Shown in pieces: positions 33,642 through 43,292 of a stretch of 64,000 nucleotides of DNA. The notes beneath the pieces were generated by a model that saw only the letters and a program-made list of their open reading frames with translations, searched no databases and was not told the DNA's origin. The stretch covers positions 93,981,648-94,045,647 of the forward strand of contig OZ020267.1 of the NCBI GenBank assembly GCA_963971225.1, read 5' to 3'. The first letter of the stretch is position 1. The number at the start of each line of letters is the position of its first letter. Position numbers and translations under genes: made by a program. The DNA is from Melieria omissa (taxonomy: Eukaryota; Arthropoda; Insecta; Diptera; Ulidiidae).

Positions 33642-34142
33642 TCACATTCGCAACTTTTGAATTTGCTCCAATGCAAGCGTTTTTGCCTGTTTTTTCCCAA
33701 TGTGCGACGTTGTACGGAATGCACGGCATATCCTTAGTGCGCATAGGCGATAAGTTGCCTCAATCTTTCGCCGGTACGACCAAAAAGTCGTCGCAGGGGC
33801 CCAGATTTGCGCTCCATATAGCAAAGCCGAGGTTTCCACACTTGACAAGAGCGTCCTCGTTGCCTGCTCTGGTCCGCCGAGGTTTGGCATTAGCCTCGCT
33901 ACTGCCACCACAGCTCTCGCGGCTCGCTCCGCTGCGTGCTGTAGGTGCTGCTTGAACGTCAGCCGTTTGTCGTGGTTGTTTACGCGAAACTGGGCCTGCT
34001 CTACCTTCTTCCTGCTTGATATCAGCAGGACTTCAGTTTTTTGCTCGGCCAGCTGCAGGCTGATAGCAGTGAGCCAGTGCTGAGCCTTCGCCACCGTGTT
34101 GTTGCAGACCGCCTCGGTGTTGTGGGTGTGCCACATACATAC
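33642..34142 (-). pseudogene. R1/Jockey-type reverse transcriptase fragment
   Basis: The minus strand reads LAEQKTEVLLISSRKKVE, NHDKRLTFKQHLQHAAERAA, RLMPNLGGPEQATRTLLSS, VETSALLYGAQIWAPA and YRLCALRICRAFRTTS: the post-YADD part of an R1-like reverse transcriptase. It is cut at 34143 by the hAT insertion; the reading frame into that element is chance. Confidence 0.75.
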
Positions 34143-35542
34143 GTACATACTAGGCATCGCAATCTCGGGATCCCGGGATCCCGGACTTTTTCCAGTCCCG
34201 AAAATCCCGGGATTCAAATCTTTTAATCCCGGGATTTTCGGGATTGCAAAAGATGCTTCAAAGTTCAAATGAAATAAATTTAAAAGCACAAAAACCCGAT
34301 TCCTTATCTGAAGAAGGAGGGAGGGGATAGAGGGCGTCTTTTGCAAAAGGCTTATAATTATTTACTAAGCATTCAACCAGCAAGTGTTGAATCTGAAAGA
34401 TGTTTTCTCTCAGCAGGGTTTATTTGCAATAAATTTCGCTCTAGATTAGAGGGCAAAACATTTAATGCCTTAGTATTTTTAAGATCTCAGTTTTTAGTTA
34501 ATCACAACGCTTAACTTTTTTATCGAAATAATCAAAGTAAAACTAAAAGTACTAACAAATTAACTATTTTATTTTTTTTTATCAAATATGCGTATATATG
34601 TACTTTATGATACATTTGATGCAAAGCAATAAGTTATGTTTAAGTGTCATTTTTGGATACAACAAAATGTTATCAAACTGAAGTTAAATGTCAAATGAAA
34701 AACTTTTGAGTTAAACAAAATGTTGTCAAGGATGACTATGTTTATTTATTTGATTTAAATTTAAACTGACAATTTTGAATGTAATTGACAACTGATTGTA
34801 AATGACAACTGGATTTTGGTGATGTGCCGCGCACAACCAACCACTTCGACGACTCAACACCGACTGCCTCCCTTTCCGCCTTACAATTATGGTGTTCACA
34901 GTTCAGCGGTATCTAGCATGTTAAATTTCCCACTTGGCAATTTTCCCGAATTTTCCCATATGGTATCTCAATTTCGTTTGTTTTGTATGAAGAACATAGA
35001 TACCGGTAGTTTCAAAATTTGCCGCACTGCCGAGCATGTTTATTGAAAGAGGCAAAAAACAAAGTCAAATTAATTTGTTGACACAATCTACGGAGCGAAT
35101 TTTTTTGAGTACTTTATGCTACTATCGGGACGATTTCTTTATTTGATGTTCAACGTTTGTTTGCCATTTGAGCGAGGCATTTTTATTTTGAAAAATTTTC
35201 CACAATTGTTTGAAAGATATACAATGGGGTGCTCACAGTTAGATCGTTTATTTTTAGGGAAAATTGCCCGAAATAAATTTTCCCGCAAACTGTGAATTCC
35301 ATAAATGTGATTAAATTCAAGATAAAAAATCTTAAAACTACCCCAAATGTGATTAAACTGTGTCCATTTTTATGGTAAATATATTATAAACAAGTATTTA
35401 TGCAATTTGGTAAAATTGTTTTATTTAAAAAATTTGTTATTTGAATCCCGGGATTAAATCCCGGGATCCCGGGATTTGACTTTTCAATCCCGAAAATCCC
35501 GGGATCGCAAAATGGCCAAAAATTGCGATCCCTAGTACATAC
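34143..35542. mobile_element. hAT-type element, 1.38 kb, 8-bp target duplication
   Basis: Element 34151-35534 between direct repeats gtacatac at 34143-34150 and 35535-35542. Terminal inverted repeat taggcatcgcaat / attgcgatcccta, followed on both sides by clusters of atcccgggat and cccgaaaatcccggga. The 8-bp duplication indicates hAT. The interior (34260-35440) is AT-rich with one short frame (34816-35046) lacking hAT motifs, so it is non-autonomous. Confidence 0.85.
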
Positions 35543-35799
35543 ATACACTTAGGTGCAAAATTGAGTCAATAATTTGAAAATTCATATTAATCGCTTTTTT
35601 GTACCAGGCCATCGCAAAATTTTGATTTAATTTTTCGCAAGTCTGTTAGATTATACCTTGATTAACCAGGATCCACCATACAAGTTTTAAAATTTGGCAC
35701 ATATATATGCAATTTGTCCAATATTCTACATAAACGCATTGACTCAATTTTGCACCCACATGATTTTAATTAGAAAACTGTACCTTTTTTGGGTATTTT

Positions 35800-36780
35800 A
35801 ACCAATATCCCTTATTTTTTTTAATTCTTGGGTTCTGTTTGGCATACTTTTATATAATTTGGTTCCAAACTCTGGTGGTATGGCATACCACTCTTCGTCC
35901 ACTGCAAACCAAAGATCGATTTGCCCCTTTGGGACAGAACGCTTTCCTAATTGTCTTTTTAAGTAAGCCCACAAGTTTTCGATCGGATTAAGGGGGTGGG
36001 CCTTGGGCGGGCCATTGCATTACACCAAATGGCTGTTCTTTCAACCAATCACGGACGATAACTGCAGTATGTTTGGCGTCATCATTATGCTGAAAAATAA
36101 CTCGTGCTGGATTTCGCAGCATCATGTCCACTGCCACTAGCAAATTGGTCTCTAAAATGTGGACGTATTTTTCCTTACGCATTACACCGTCAATTAGCAC
36201 AATTGGTCCAACGCCATTTGGTGTAATGCAACCCCAGACCATAATTAATCTGCCTTCATGCTTTACCGTTTGTTGAACATTTGAAGGCTTTAAAGGAATT
36301 CCGCCTTTGTCCCAGAACCAGGTCCTTCTATCTGTTAGGAACCGGTTAATCTTCGTCTCATCCGACCAAATAACCTTTATTTGTAAATGTAATCAGCACA
36401 AAGTTAGTAACGAAAGTACATTGCATCAATACCTTGCTCCAATCAAAATAAGTCCAACAAATGTGCCTTTCTGCAAACTCGCGTCTTGGTTTTACGTTCT
36501 TGGGCGATAGTAGTGGCTTCTTCCTCTAAACCATCGCCTTTAGCCCAACTTTATGCAGCATTCTTCGCACAGTCCACACACGTACATCCCCAGTAACGCA
36601 CCCCGCCTCCTTTGCCCGGAAGAAATCAAACAGCCAATTTTGCGGCCCTCCTTCTCGGAAATTTTGAATTTTTTTCCACCTTTTTTCTAAAATTGTAAAC
36701 CTTTTACAATTCGGCAATCGGACGACTGGCTTGCGCGCGTAATAATGATAGCTCATTATTGGCTTTTTCAATAATAATTT
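35800..36780 (-). pseudogene. Tc1 transposase, nearly complete, with intron
   Basis: The minus strand from 36771 gives SYHYYARKPVVRLPNCKRF, RVWTVRRMLHKVGLKAMV, then VIWSDETK with the first catalytic Asp. MVWGCITPNGVGPIVLIDG follows, then FQHNDDAKHTA (second Asp) and, after a frameshift at about 35990, PLNPIENLWAYLKRQLG (Glu). A candidate intron of 58 bp (36432-36375) with GT/AG ends sits just before VIWSDE. The N-terminal helix-turn-helix is largely gone. The frameshift makes it a pseudogene. Confidence 0.82.
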
Positions 36781-36990
36781 TTTTAATGCTCGCCTAAATC
36801 GCTTTCATTGCACTTTAAGTTTCCGAATCGTATTTATTTAATGAACGGTTACAATATTTTTGGTTACAAAAAAAAAGTTACCGATTAACAGTTAAAAAAA
36901 GGTTGCTTAACATATCATTTCATAGAAATTATGTAGGGTGCAAAATTGAGTCAATGTGTTAATTTAGAATATTGGACAAAATGCATACAT

Positions 36991-37434
36991 ATATACCTTA
37001 AGGTGGATCGCGAAAAAAAAATATGTGTTGTCACCACCTAAAAATAAAATTCAGAGTGTTTAATGACTATTTGGAAAATATTGCGATTCTGAGGTAAGCC
37101 AATTGTGAGCGGTTTTGCTTCAAAAATACCTCTAATTATCATGTTTTTTGGGTGTAACTTTTTTGTTGTTGGACATTTTCGAATAATTTTTTTGTGCAAT
37201 CCAAGAACTCCTGAAGGTTTATCTATTATTCGAAAATTATTCGAAAATGTCCAACAACAAAAAAGTTACACCCAAAAAACATGATAATTAGAGGTATTTT
37301 TGAAGCAAAACCGCTCACAATTGGCTTACCTCAGAATCGCAATATTTTCCAAATAGTCATTAAACACTCTGAATTTTATTTTTAGGTGGTGACAACACAA
37401 ATTTTTTTTTCGCGACCCACCTTAATATACCTTA
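36991..37434. mobile_element. Near-perfect hairpin (foldback) element
   Basis: Two arms of about 190 bp (37002-37190 and 37224-37421) are almost exact reverse complements, separated by some 30 bp. Ends ggtggatcgcg / cgcgacccacc. It is flanked by the 10-bp direct repeat atatacctta (36991-37000 and 37425-37434). TTAA also lies at both edges, so the true target duplication is ambiguous. No coding sequence. A transcript would fold into a long hairpin. Confidence 0.85.
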
Positions 37435-38343
37435 TGACCGAAAAGTTTCCGGAAATTTTAAATAAAACGCAAAATTCTTAATCTTCATCAATATTTATTT
37501 TATCTCCTTCAAAATATGCTCCATTAGAAGCGATACACATATGCTAACGTTTCTTCCAATCATCAAAACATTTTTTATAGGCGCTTTCCGGAATGGCTTT
37601 GAGTTCCCTCTGCGAATTCTGTTTTACGTCTTCTATGGATTCAAAACGCGTTCCTCTGAGTGGTAATTTGAGTTTGGGAAACAGGAAAAAGTCACACGGT
37701 GCAAGATCAGGTGAATACGGTGGCTGTTCGATTTATGTTTATTGAATGTTTGGCCTTAAAATCGTTGATAATGTTGGCTCGGTGCGAGGGAGCATTATCG
37801 TCATGATAAATCCATGAATTATCCTTCCACAATTCACGCAAACGTCTTAAAACAGTCAAATAATAGTCTTCACCGACTGTTTGTCCTTCAGGGACGAATT
37901 CATGACGCACCACACCACGAATATCGAAGAAAACAATCAGCATTACCTTGATTTTCGAGCGACTTTGGCGTGGTTTTTTCGGTTTCGGCTCGCCTTTTCC
38001 TCTCCATTCCGATGATTGTTGGCTTGTTTGCATGTCGTACTCGTAGACCCATGTCTCGTCACCAGTTATGATGCGTTCCATGAAAGTTGGATCGGAATTG
38101 GCACGATCAAGCACGTCCAAAGAGACCTGTTCACGGTACTCATTTTGAAGAAAATTCTCAACAAAATCGCAACGCACTACTGAGATGAACTGGTTTCAAC
38201 AGCTGCCGTAAACAAACTGACAGATCGCGCTCATTTTTGGCATAGTAATTAAGGACAGTGCTACCAACCTACAGAAACTTAAAATATCGAAAAATATACA
38301 GCGTGCGAATTTTAAATGAGAATTTCCGGAAAATTTTCTGTCA
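37435..38343 (-). mobile_element. mariner element, deleted, in the Tc1 right TIR
   Basis: Inverted ends tgaccgaaaagtttccggaa and (minus strand) tgacagaaaattttccggaa. About 0.9 kb, shorter than a full mariner (~1.3 kb), with the transposase N-terminus missing. The flanking TA is decayed. Confidence 0.8.
37540..38177 (-). pseudogene. mariner transposase, N-terminally deleted
   Basis: The minus strand from 38177 reads EQVSLDVLDRANSDPTFMER, IITGDETWVYEYD with the first catalytic Asp, and YHDDNAPSHRANI with the second. A frameshift near 37720 then changes frame to QPPYSPDLAPCDFFLFPKLK, which holds the third Asp of the mariner D,D34D triad. The tail ends near 37546 (KCFDDWKKR, stop). It lacks the DNA-binding N-terminus, so it is dead. 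Confidence 0.85.
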
Positions 38344-38579
38344 CATTGTATGTGCCAAATTTTTAATCTTTAATGGTGGATCCTGGTTAATCAAGGCATA
38401 ATCTAATAGACTTGCGAAAAATTACATCAAAATATTGTGATTGACTGGTACAAAAATGCGATGATTATGAATTTTCACATCAGTGACTCAATTTTGCACC
38501 TAAGTGTATATGTATGTTGACATTATCAGCCATTTTACATATTTAGTTTGTTTTTGGCAGATAGACGTGACAGTTTGGA

Positions 38580-38935
38580 ACTGTTTTATTGTTCTTGGCG
38601 ATTATTTGCCCACACATCGTAGTTTATAAATGATTTTTTTTGCCAAAAACAACACCGTAATCATGCTTCAGCCACCGTATTTACCGGACTTGGGCCCATT
38701 GCGACTTTTTCCTGTTCCCAAAACTGAAACGACTCATGAAAGGACGGAATTCGCTGCAAAACCCAAGGCTCATACCAAAAAGTGCATATCAGAAGTGCTT
38801 GGTAGATTGGAAAATACGCTGACATAAGTGCATAACATCTGAAGAGGGTAACTTTGAAGGGGACTAAATAGATATTGAAGAATTTGAATTTTTCCGAAAA
38901 AAGTCAAGTAACTTTTTTAACAGATCTCGTGAATG
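38580..38935 (+). pseudogene. mariner C-terminal remnant
   Basis: The plus strand reads LQPPYLPDLGPLRLFPVPK-like sequence, the decayed third-Asp region of a mariner, and the typical 3' end gataaataga...tcaagtaacttttttaa. It has no left end. It lies just beyond the Tc1 right end. Confidence 0.65.
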
Positions 38936-39841
38936 AAGAATTTTCATAAATCTTGTGGCCTTTCACACGCGCTTGTGCAGTTTCTATCTACTTCTTGCTG
39001 CTGCCTTTTGCTCAGCTGATTGGAGCTCAACTTCGCCTAATAAGGTACAGTAAGTACGGAAAGCCTTTTCCGGAATTCTTTGTTTACGTCCAACGGTCCG
39101 CCAATTTGAACGACAGCAAGAATTTGCATCTTCCAAATGCTTGGTTGCATTTTGCAAGTAGGTATTCGTAGTATTGTTTTTCAGACTTATTTAGCTTTTA
39201 TTATTTTATTTAATTTTGGCACTTTTAGTTACTTTAAAGTCACTTTTTTCAATCGCTATGTACGTTGCCACACTAACCAAAAAGTTTTTTACCCTTAAAT
39301 ATTAAACAAAATTATAGCAGCATATTTTTTTGGCAAAACTGATTTGTTTTTTCCAAAATAGTCGCCTTCAGACTCGATAAAGCAATTTGCATGATCTAAA
39401 AGTATGCACACACTTTTCAACATCCAAATGTTTCATTTTAACTAAATGCAATAAATTAATGTTATGGAGATGCTTAAATCCACTTGAAGAATTTAAATTA
39501 GATTTTGAGTGAGTTTTGATGTTCACGCACCGTTTTTATGGAATCTGCGGTGGATATCAGTTGTCGAATATATTGGTCATCATTTATGCTGTTAAGACCG
39601 TTATTAAATCGCATATAAAATCCATGAAATTTGCTTTCGAATAAACCATCGTCACCATAAACTTGGTTCATCAATTGTAATGGTTCGGTTTAAGTTTTTT
39701 AAGTTTAAAAAAAAAACGTAATACTGGCCCTTAGTTCCATACTCATTTTTGTAGCGATGACACAAACATATCATACTTTCAATTCAGACGCAATAACTTT
39801 CCTTCCAGTGAACCATAAATCATGAATATTTGGCTGAAAAT
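38936..39841. other. No gene recognised
   Basis: About 0.9 kb of AT-rich DNA. The frame at 38953-39171 is unsupported. No repeat ends seen. Confidence 0.45.
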
Positions 39842-40119
39842 TTAACCCTCTAGCAGGCCAATTGTTTTTCCATGAAACAATTATAGACAGGCTAGTTTTG
39901 GATCAGAAAAGTCGAAAATGAAGTTATTTTTTCTAATTGATGAGTAGTTTAGCTTCCACATGAGAAAAAAGGTACCCCGCCTGTAGGCGAACCTGCTGGC
40001 TTAGGAGTGAAAAAATTAAATACAATATCGTTGATTTAAATTTGGTTTATTATGAGACAACGAATTAAAAAGTGTAAAGAGAAAAATCATTTTTTATTAT
40101 CAACATTATTTTCATTTTT

Positions 40120-40860
40120 GGTAATAAAAGCATAAGTCCAGTTTACATTTCGTGCAAATTACTTGGGTTTCCGATTTGCACCCAGGGTTTTTGCATATTC
40201 GTTTACCCTTACGATCCGAAAATTCGGGTAAATGGTTATATCCGTCAAACGTACAACCGAAGGGGGTATGTAAGTCCTCTTTGGTGGCGGTGACCGGTCG
40301 TTTGAAATATTTTTGGACGGCCTACCTGTTGGTTTACGTTGTCCTTGCAATTTCTAAAAAACGCTACTAACACGCTAACACGCTACTTCCCTGCGAAATT
40401 TAGGAAGTTCGAACATGGTCGCCCCATGAATACGTCGATGCAGTGCAAAACCATCTTGTGGATGGCAATGGCGATCGAGGCCTATTTGCCGGTTTAGTTA
40501 GCAAATATCGAATTTTTGAAGTTTATTCATTAGCGTGTGGTTTTTCACAGTTGGTTATAATGGCTGCTGAATGACTGATGATGAAGTAGCCACTGAAAAT
40601 ATATTGCTTAGGTTACTGATATTTAAACCTTTGTCTACCACATTACAGAGCAAATCAAGAGACGGAATGCTGTCTACCGCAATACACTGATCAATTTCAT
40701 ATTCAATATTTGGGCCCTATCATCGTTATCATCATCGCTAAAATCCCTATTAGACTATTTATCAGACTCGAGGTCAGCATGCATGCCTTCCATGAATCCC
40801 ACAATTTCTCCATCAGACAAATTTGGCAGTTGGTTACTTCCTCGTCGCGACACATCTAAA
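40120..40860 (-). pseudogene. piggyBac transposase remains: acidic N-terminus and Cys-rich C-terminus
   Basis: The minus strand near 40860-40690 reads an acidic stretch (MSRRGSNQLPNLSDGE, later FSDDDNDDRAQ) like the N-terminal region of piggyBac proteins. Near 40250-40120, in a frame offset by one, FSDRKGKRICKNPGCKSE and VICTKCKLDLCF form the C-terminal cysteine-rich end-binding domain. The catalytic core that should lie between is missing: only about 450 bp separates the two, with stops. Confidence 0.72.
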
Positions 40861-40927
40861 CAAATGAAAGGCCAATATGAGCAACAAAGATCGTAGCCCG
40901 GCAGATCCGCCTGTAGGCGGGCAATGA

Positions 40928-41382
40928 TTAACCCTTTCGTGCACATAAGAGTTACAGCTATGGTACGGGGAAACTGTTTACAGTTCATAGGGTCCTGAGC
41001 CGCGCTGAATCCGAATCCGAGGTCAGATTTTGGAAATTCAAGATGGCGGATCCAATATGGCGGACGGTAAAGTAAAAAATTCGAGATTTTGAAAAACAAA
41101 AAATTTTTTCGTATTCTACGTAAAAATACAAATACAAACTGTTCTTGGTATTTTGTCGATATCTCTCTCGGTTTTTGAGTAAAAAATTCATAAACATTAG
41201 AACATCATCAGTTTCTTACAAAATCTCAAATTTTTGACTTTACCGTCCGCCATATTGGATCCGCCATCTTGAATTTCCAAAATCTGACCTCGGATTCGGA
41301 TTCAGCGCGGCTCAGGACCCTATGAACTGTAAACAATTTCCCCGTACCATAGCTGTAACTCTTATGTGCACGAAAGGGTTAA
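40928..41382. mobile_element. Palindromic TTAA MITE (G) nested in F
   Basis: TTAA at 40928-40931 and 41379-41382. Element 40932-41378 (447 bp) with ends ccctttcgtgcacataagag in inverted orientation. The two arms (about 165 bp each, to 41095 and from 41215) are nearly perfect complements, including aagatggcggatccaatatg. No coding sequence. Confidence 0.9.
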
Positions 41383-41683
41383 AATGCTTTTTTGTAATCT
41401 TTCAGTTTTATAACACTTTAGTTAAAAACGCTTTTGGATTAAGAACACTTTTATCTATTGTACTTACCAGTAATTTTCTGAGCTTTATCAAAAATCTCTA
41501 AGTATTTTAAATTAATTTTTGAAAATCACAACGTTTAAAAAATTAGTTTTACGACTGTTCAGCACCAATTTTACGCTTTAAATGATCATGGTGCCGAAAA
41601 TATGACCACAACGATTAAAAAAATATTCCCTGTGCATGCATTGAACAGTTTCTCAAAGCCTTTTTGGCTATTTAAAACAAAAA

Positions 41684-42051
41684 TGGGTTTGCTTGGAATT
41701 GGCAGCCGCCGTGGCTCAGTTGGTTAGTGCGCGGTCCAAGCGAGTCGCATGCAGAGCGACGCTAGTTCGAATTCTGCATGTAGTAACACCTAAAAAAAAT
41801 AACGGGAAACTCGTTTTCTCTTTCGGTGGCTGTCCTCTCAGCTGGAAATGGCAAACCTCTGAGAGTAAAAATTGCCTATGAAAAAGCTCCCAACCTGCCG
41901 TTCGGAACCGGCATAAAACTGTAGGTCCCTTTCACCCGCGTACAAAATTCACACGCACACCACGGGTGGTTGCGGGAAGCTAGGCCTTAGTCTCGCGTAA
42001 GCGGGCTGTCGTGCCAATCAATTATTAAAATTATTGGGTTTGCTTGGAATT
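41684..42051 (+). repeat. tRNA-derived SINE, full length, with 17-bp target duplication
   Basis: Element 41701-42034 between direct repeats tgggtttgcttggaatt (41684-41700 and 42035-42051). A-box-like gtggctcagttggttagtgc near 41710, B-box gttcgaattctgc near 41765, and body with ctggaaatggcaaacctctg and gccgttcggaaccggcat. The tail is attattaaaattat. It is the youngest-looking of three copies in 4.4 kb. Confidence 0.92.
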
Positions 42052-42164
42052 TTAAAGCTAAAAGATTACACCCGCCTACAGGCGGACTAGCCTGCTAGAG
42101 GGTTAAATTTAGGGAACATTTAAATTCCATTGCATTAATTCACAGTTTGTTGGCGACACCATAA

Positions 42165-42482
42165 AATGATAATAAATAATTTATAATAATTGACTGGCAC
42201 GACAGCCCGATTACGAGACTAAGGCCTAGCTATCCGCCAACCATCCGTGTTGTGCGTGCGAAATTGTACAGGGTTGGAAGCATCTGTTTTATGCCGATTC
42301 CGAACGGCTTTTTCATAGGTAAATTTACTCTCAGAGATTTGCCATTTCCTGCTGAGAGGACAGCCGCCGAAAGAAAAATTGTTGTTTTTTTTGTGTTAAC
42401 AGTAACGGAGTCTTGAACCTAGGTTCGTGCGTCGCATTTCTTTCGCGGCCCAACGCACTAGCAAGCTGAGGTACGGCGGCAC
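42165..42482 (-). repeat. tRNA-derived SINE, second copy
   Basis: Minus-strand copy of the same family: head tacctcagcttgctagtgcg near 42475, B-box acctaggttcaagac near 42420, body gccgttc, and tail with tattaattgtcag-like AT-rich end near 42190. It lies only 60 bp beyond element F. Possible short target duplication aaaatga. Confidence 0.88.
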
Positions 42483-43120
42483 AAAATGACCGATTTGAAA
42501 AGTGCAATTTACTTTAGAAAGGACGTAATAAATTGGGGAAACAATTTAGTTACACCCCCCATCACCATGCCCTTGCCCGGCATATGCCTCGGCGATCTAC
42601 TCTCTGTTCCTAAACTTAAGCTTTAGCACCACCACCCTGTTAAATGAGAACGTTTGACGACAACTGCCATTTCTCGTACGCCAATTTGCATGGCTCTCCT
42701 TACTTAGTCTACCTTGTTAATTGTATCATGTGCCTAGCCAGTGCTGCACTTTCAAGACTGAGTGGCTACATACCCACTCTTGTTGTTTTTCGTGCTTGCG
42801 ACATTATCTGTTCGGCAATCAATATTTACTTTTCCTTACCAAAAAATGTTTCCGCTCTGTGCAGCTTATCAATTTAATATTTCTCCGCCTCTCCTTGTCA
42901 TCTCTTTGTTTGTGTTTGGCTTTCTAATTTTTTCAACATTAAGTTCAATTAAGAAAACGGCACCTAAACACGAACGCACAAATGCTAAATGAAATTCCAC
43001 ACGAAACGTAAAGAAAGAGTCGGAGCAATGAAAGTTCTTGTACACTAAAATCGTTGTTTACATGCAATAATTCTACTGTTAAGACGCCGAGACGACGAAA
43101 AATGGGAGAGGGCCACTTTG
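42483..43120. other. No gene recognised
   Basis: Short overlapping open frames (42644-42992, three frames) read as hydrophobic AT-rich noise. No motif. Confidence 0.5.
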
Positions 43121-43292
43121 GTGTTGTGCAGTGGCGGATCCAGGGGGGAGTTTGGCGGTTGAAACCCCCCGAAATATTTGGATCGACTATAAAACTACAT
43201 ACAAATTAAAAGGCATTTTATAAATATTAACGAATTACTTTTTAAACTCTCTTCCCCCGAAATATTTTTCTGGATCCGCGCCTGGTGTTGTG
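43121..43292. mobile_element. hAT-type MITE, 156 bp
   Basis: Element 43129-43284 with ends cagtggcggatccag / ctggatccgcgcctg and perfect 8-bp target duplications gtgttgtg at 43121-43128 and 43285-43292. Internal repeat ccccgaaatattt appears at both sides in the same orientation. Non-coding. Confidence 0.88.

Larger units (their letters stand above)
35544..38508 (-). mobile_element. Tc1-like element with ~210 bp TIRs, split by two insertions
   Basis: Element 35546-38506 between TA dinucleotides, ends cacttaggtgcaaaattgag in inverted orientation. Each TIR carries a second copy of the end motif at its inner side (35740-35758 and 36942-36960), the IR/DR arrangement of Minos- and Paris-type Tc1 elements. 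The right TIR is interrupted by a hairpin element (37002-37421) and a mariner (37435-38343). The left end lies a few bases from the hAT element. Confidence 0.88.
39842..42106 (-). mobile_element. piggyBac element (F), internally deleted, TTAA-flanked
   Basis: TTAA at 39842-39845 and 42103-42106 bracket ends ccctctagcaggc / gcctgctagaggg. Palindromic motifs of the form cgcctgtaggcg / cgcctacaggcg occur near 39978, 40908 and 42072. The minus strand keeps parts of a piggyBac transposase. A palindromic MITE (G) and a SINE have inserted. The ends resemble those of element D (ccctcta). Confidence 0.87.

Noticed and set aside
34163..35510. gggatcccgggat clusters as a regulatory or CRISPR-like repeat
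   Set aside because: They sit at the two ends of a hAT element with an 8-bp duplication and are its subterminal repeats.
41701..41780. A functional tRNA gene
   Set aside because: A and B boxes are present, but the flanks show a SINE body, tail and a 17-bp target duplication, and the cloverleaf is not intact.
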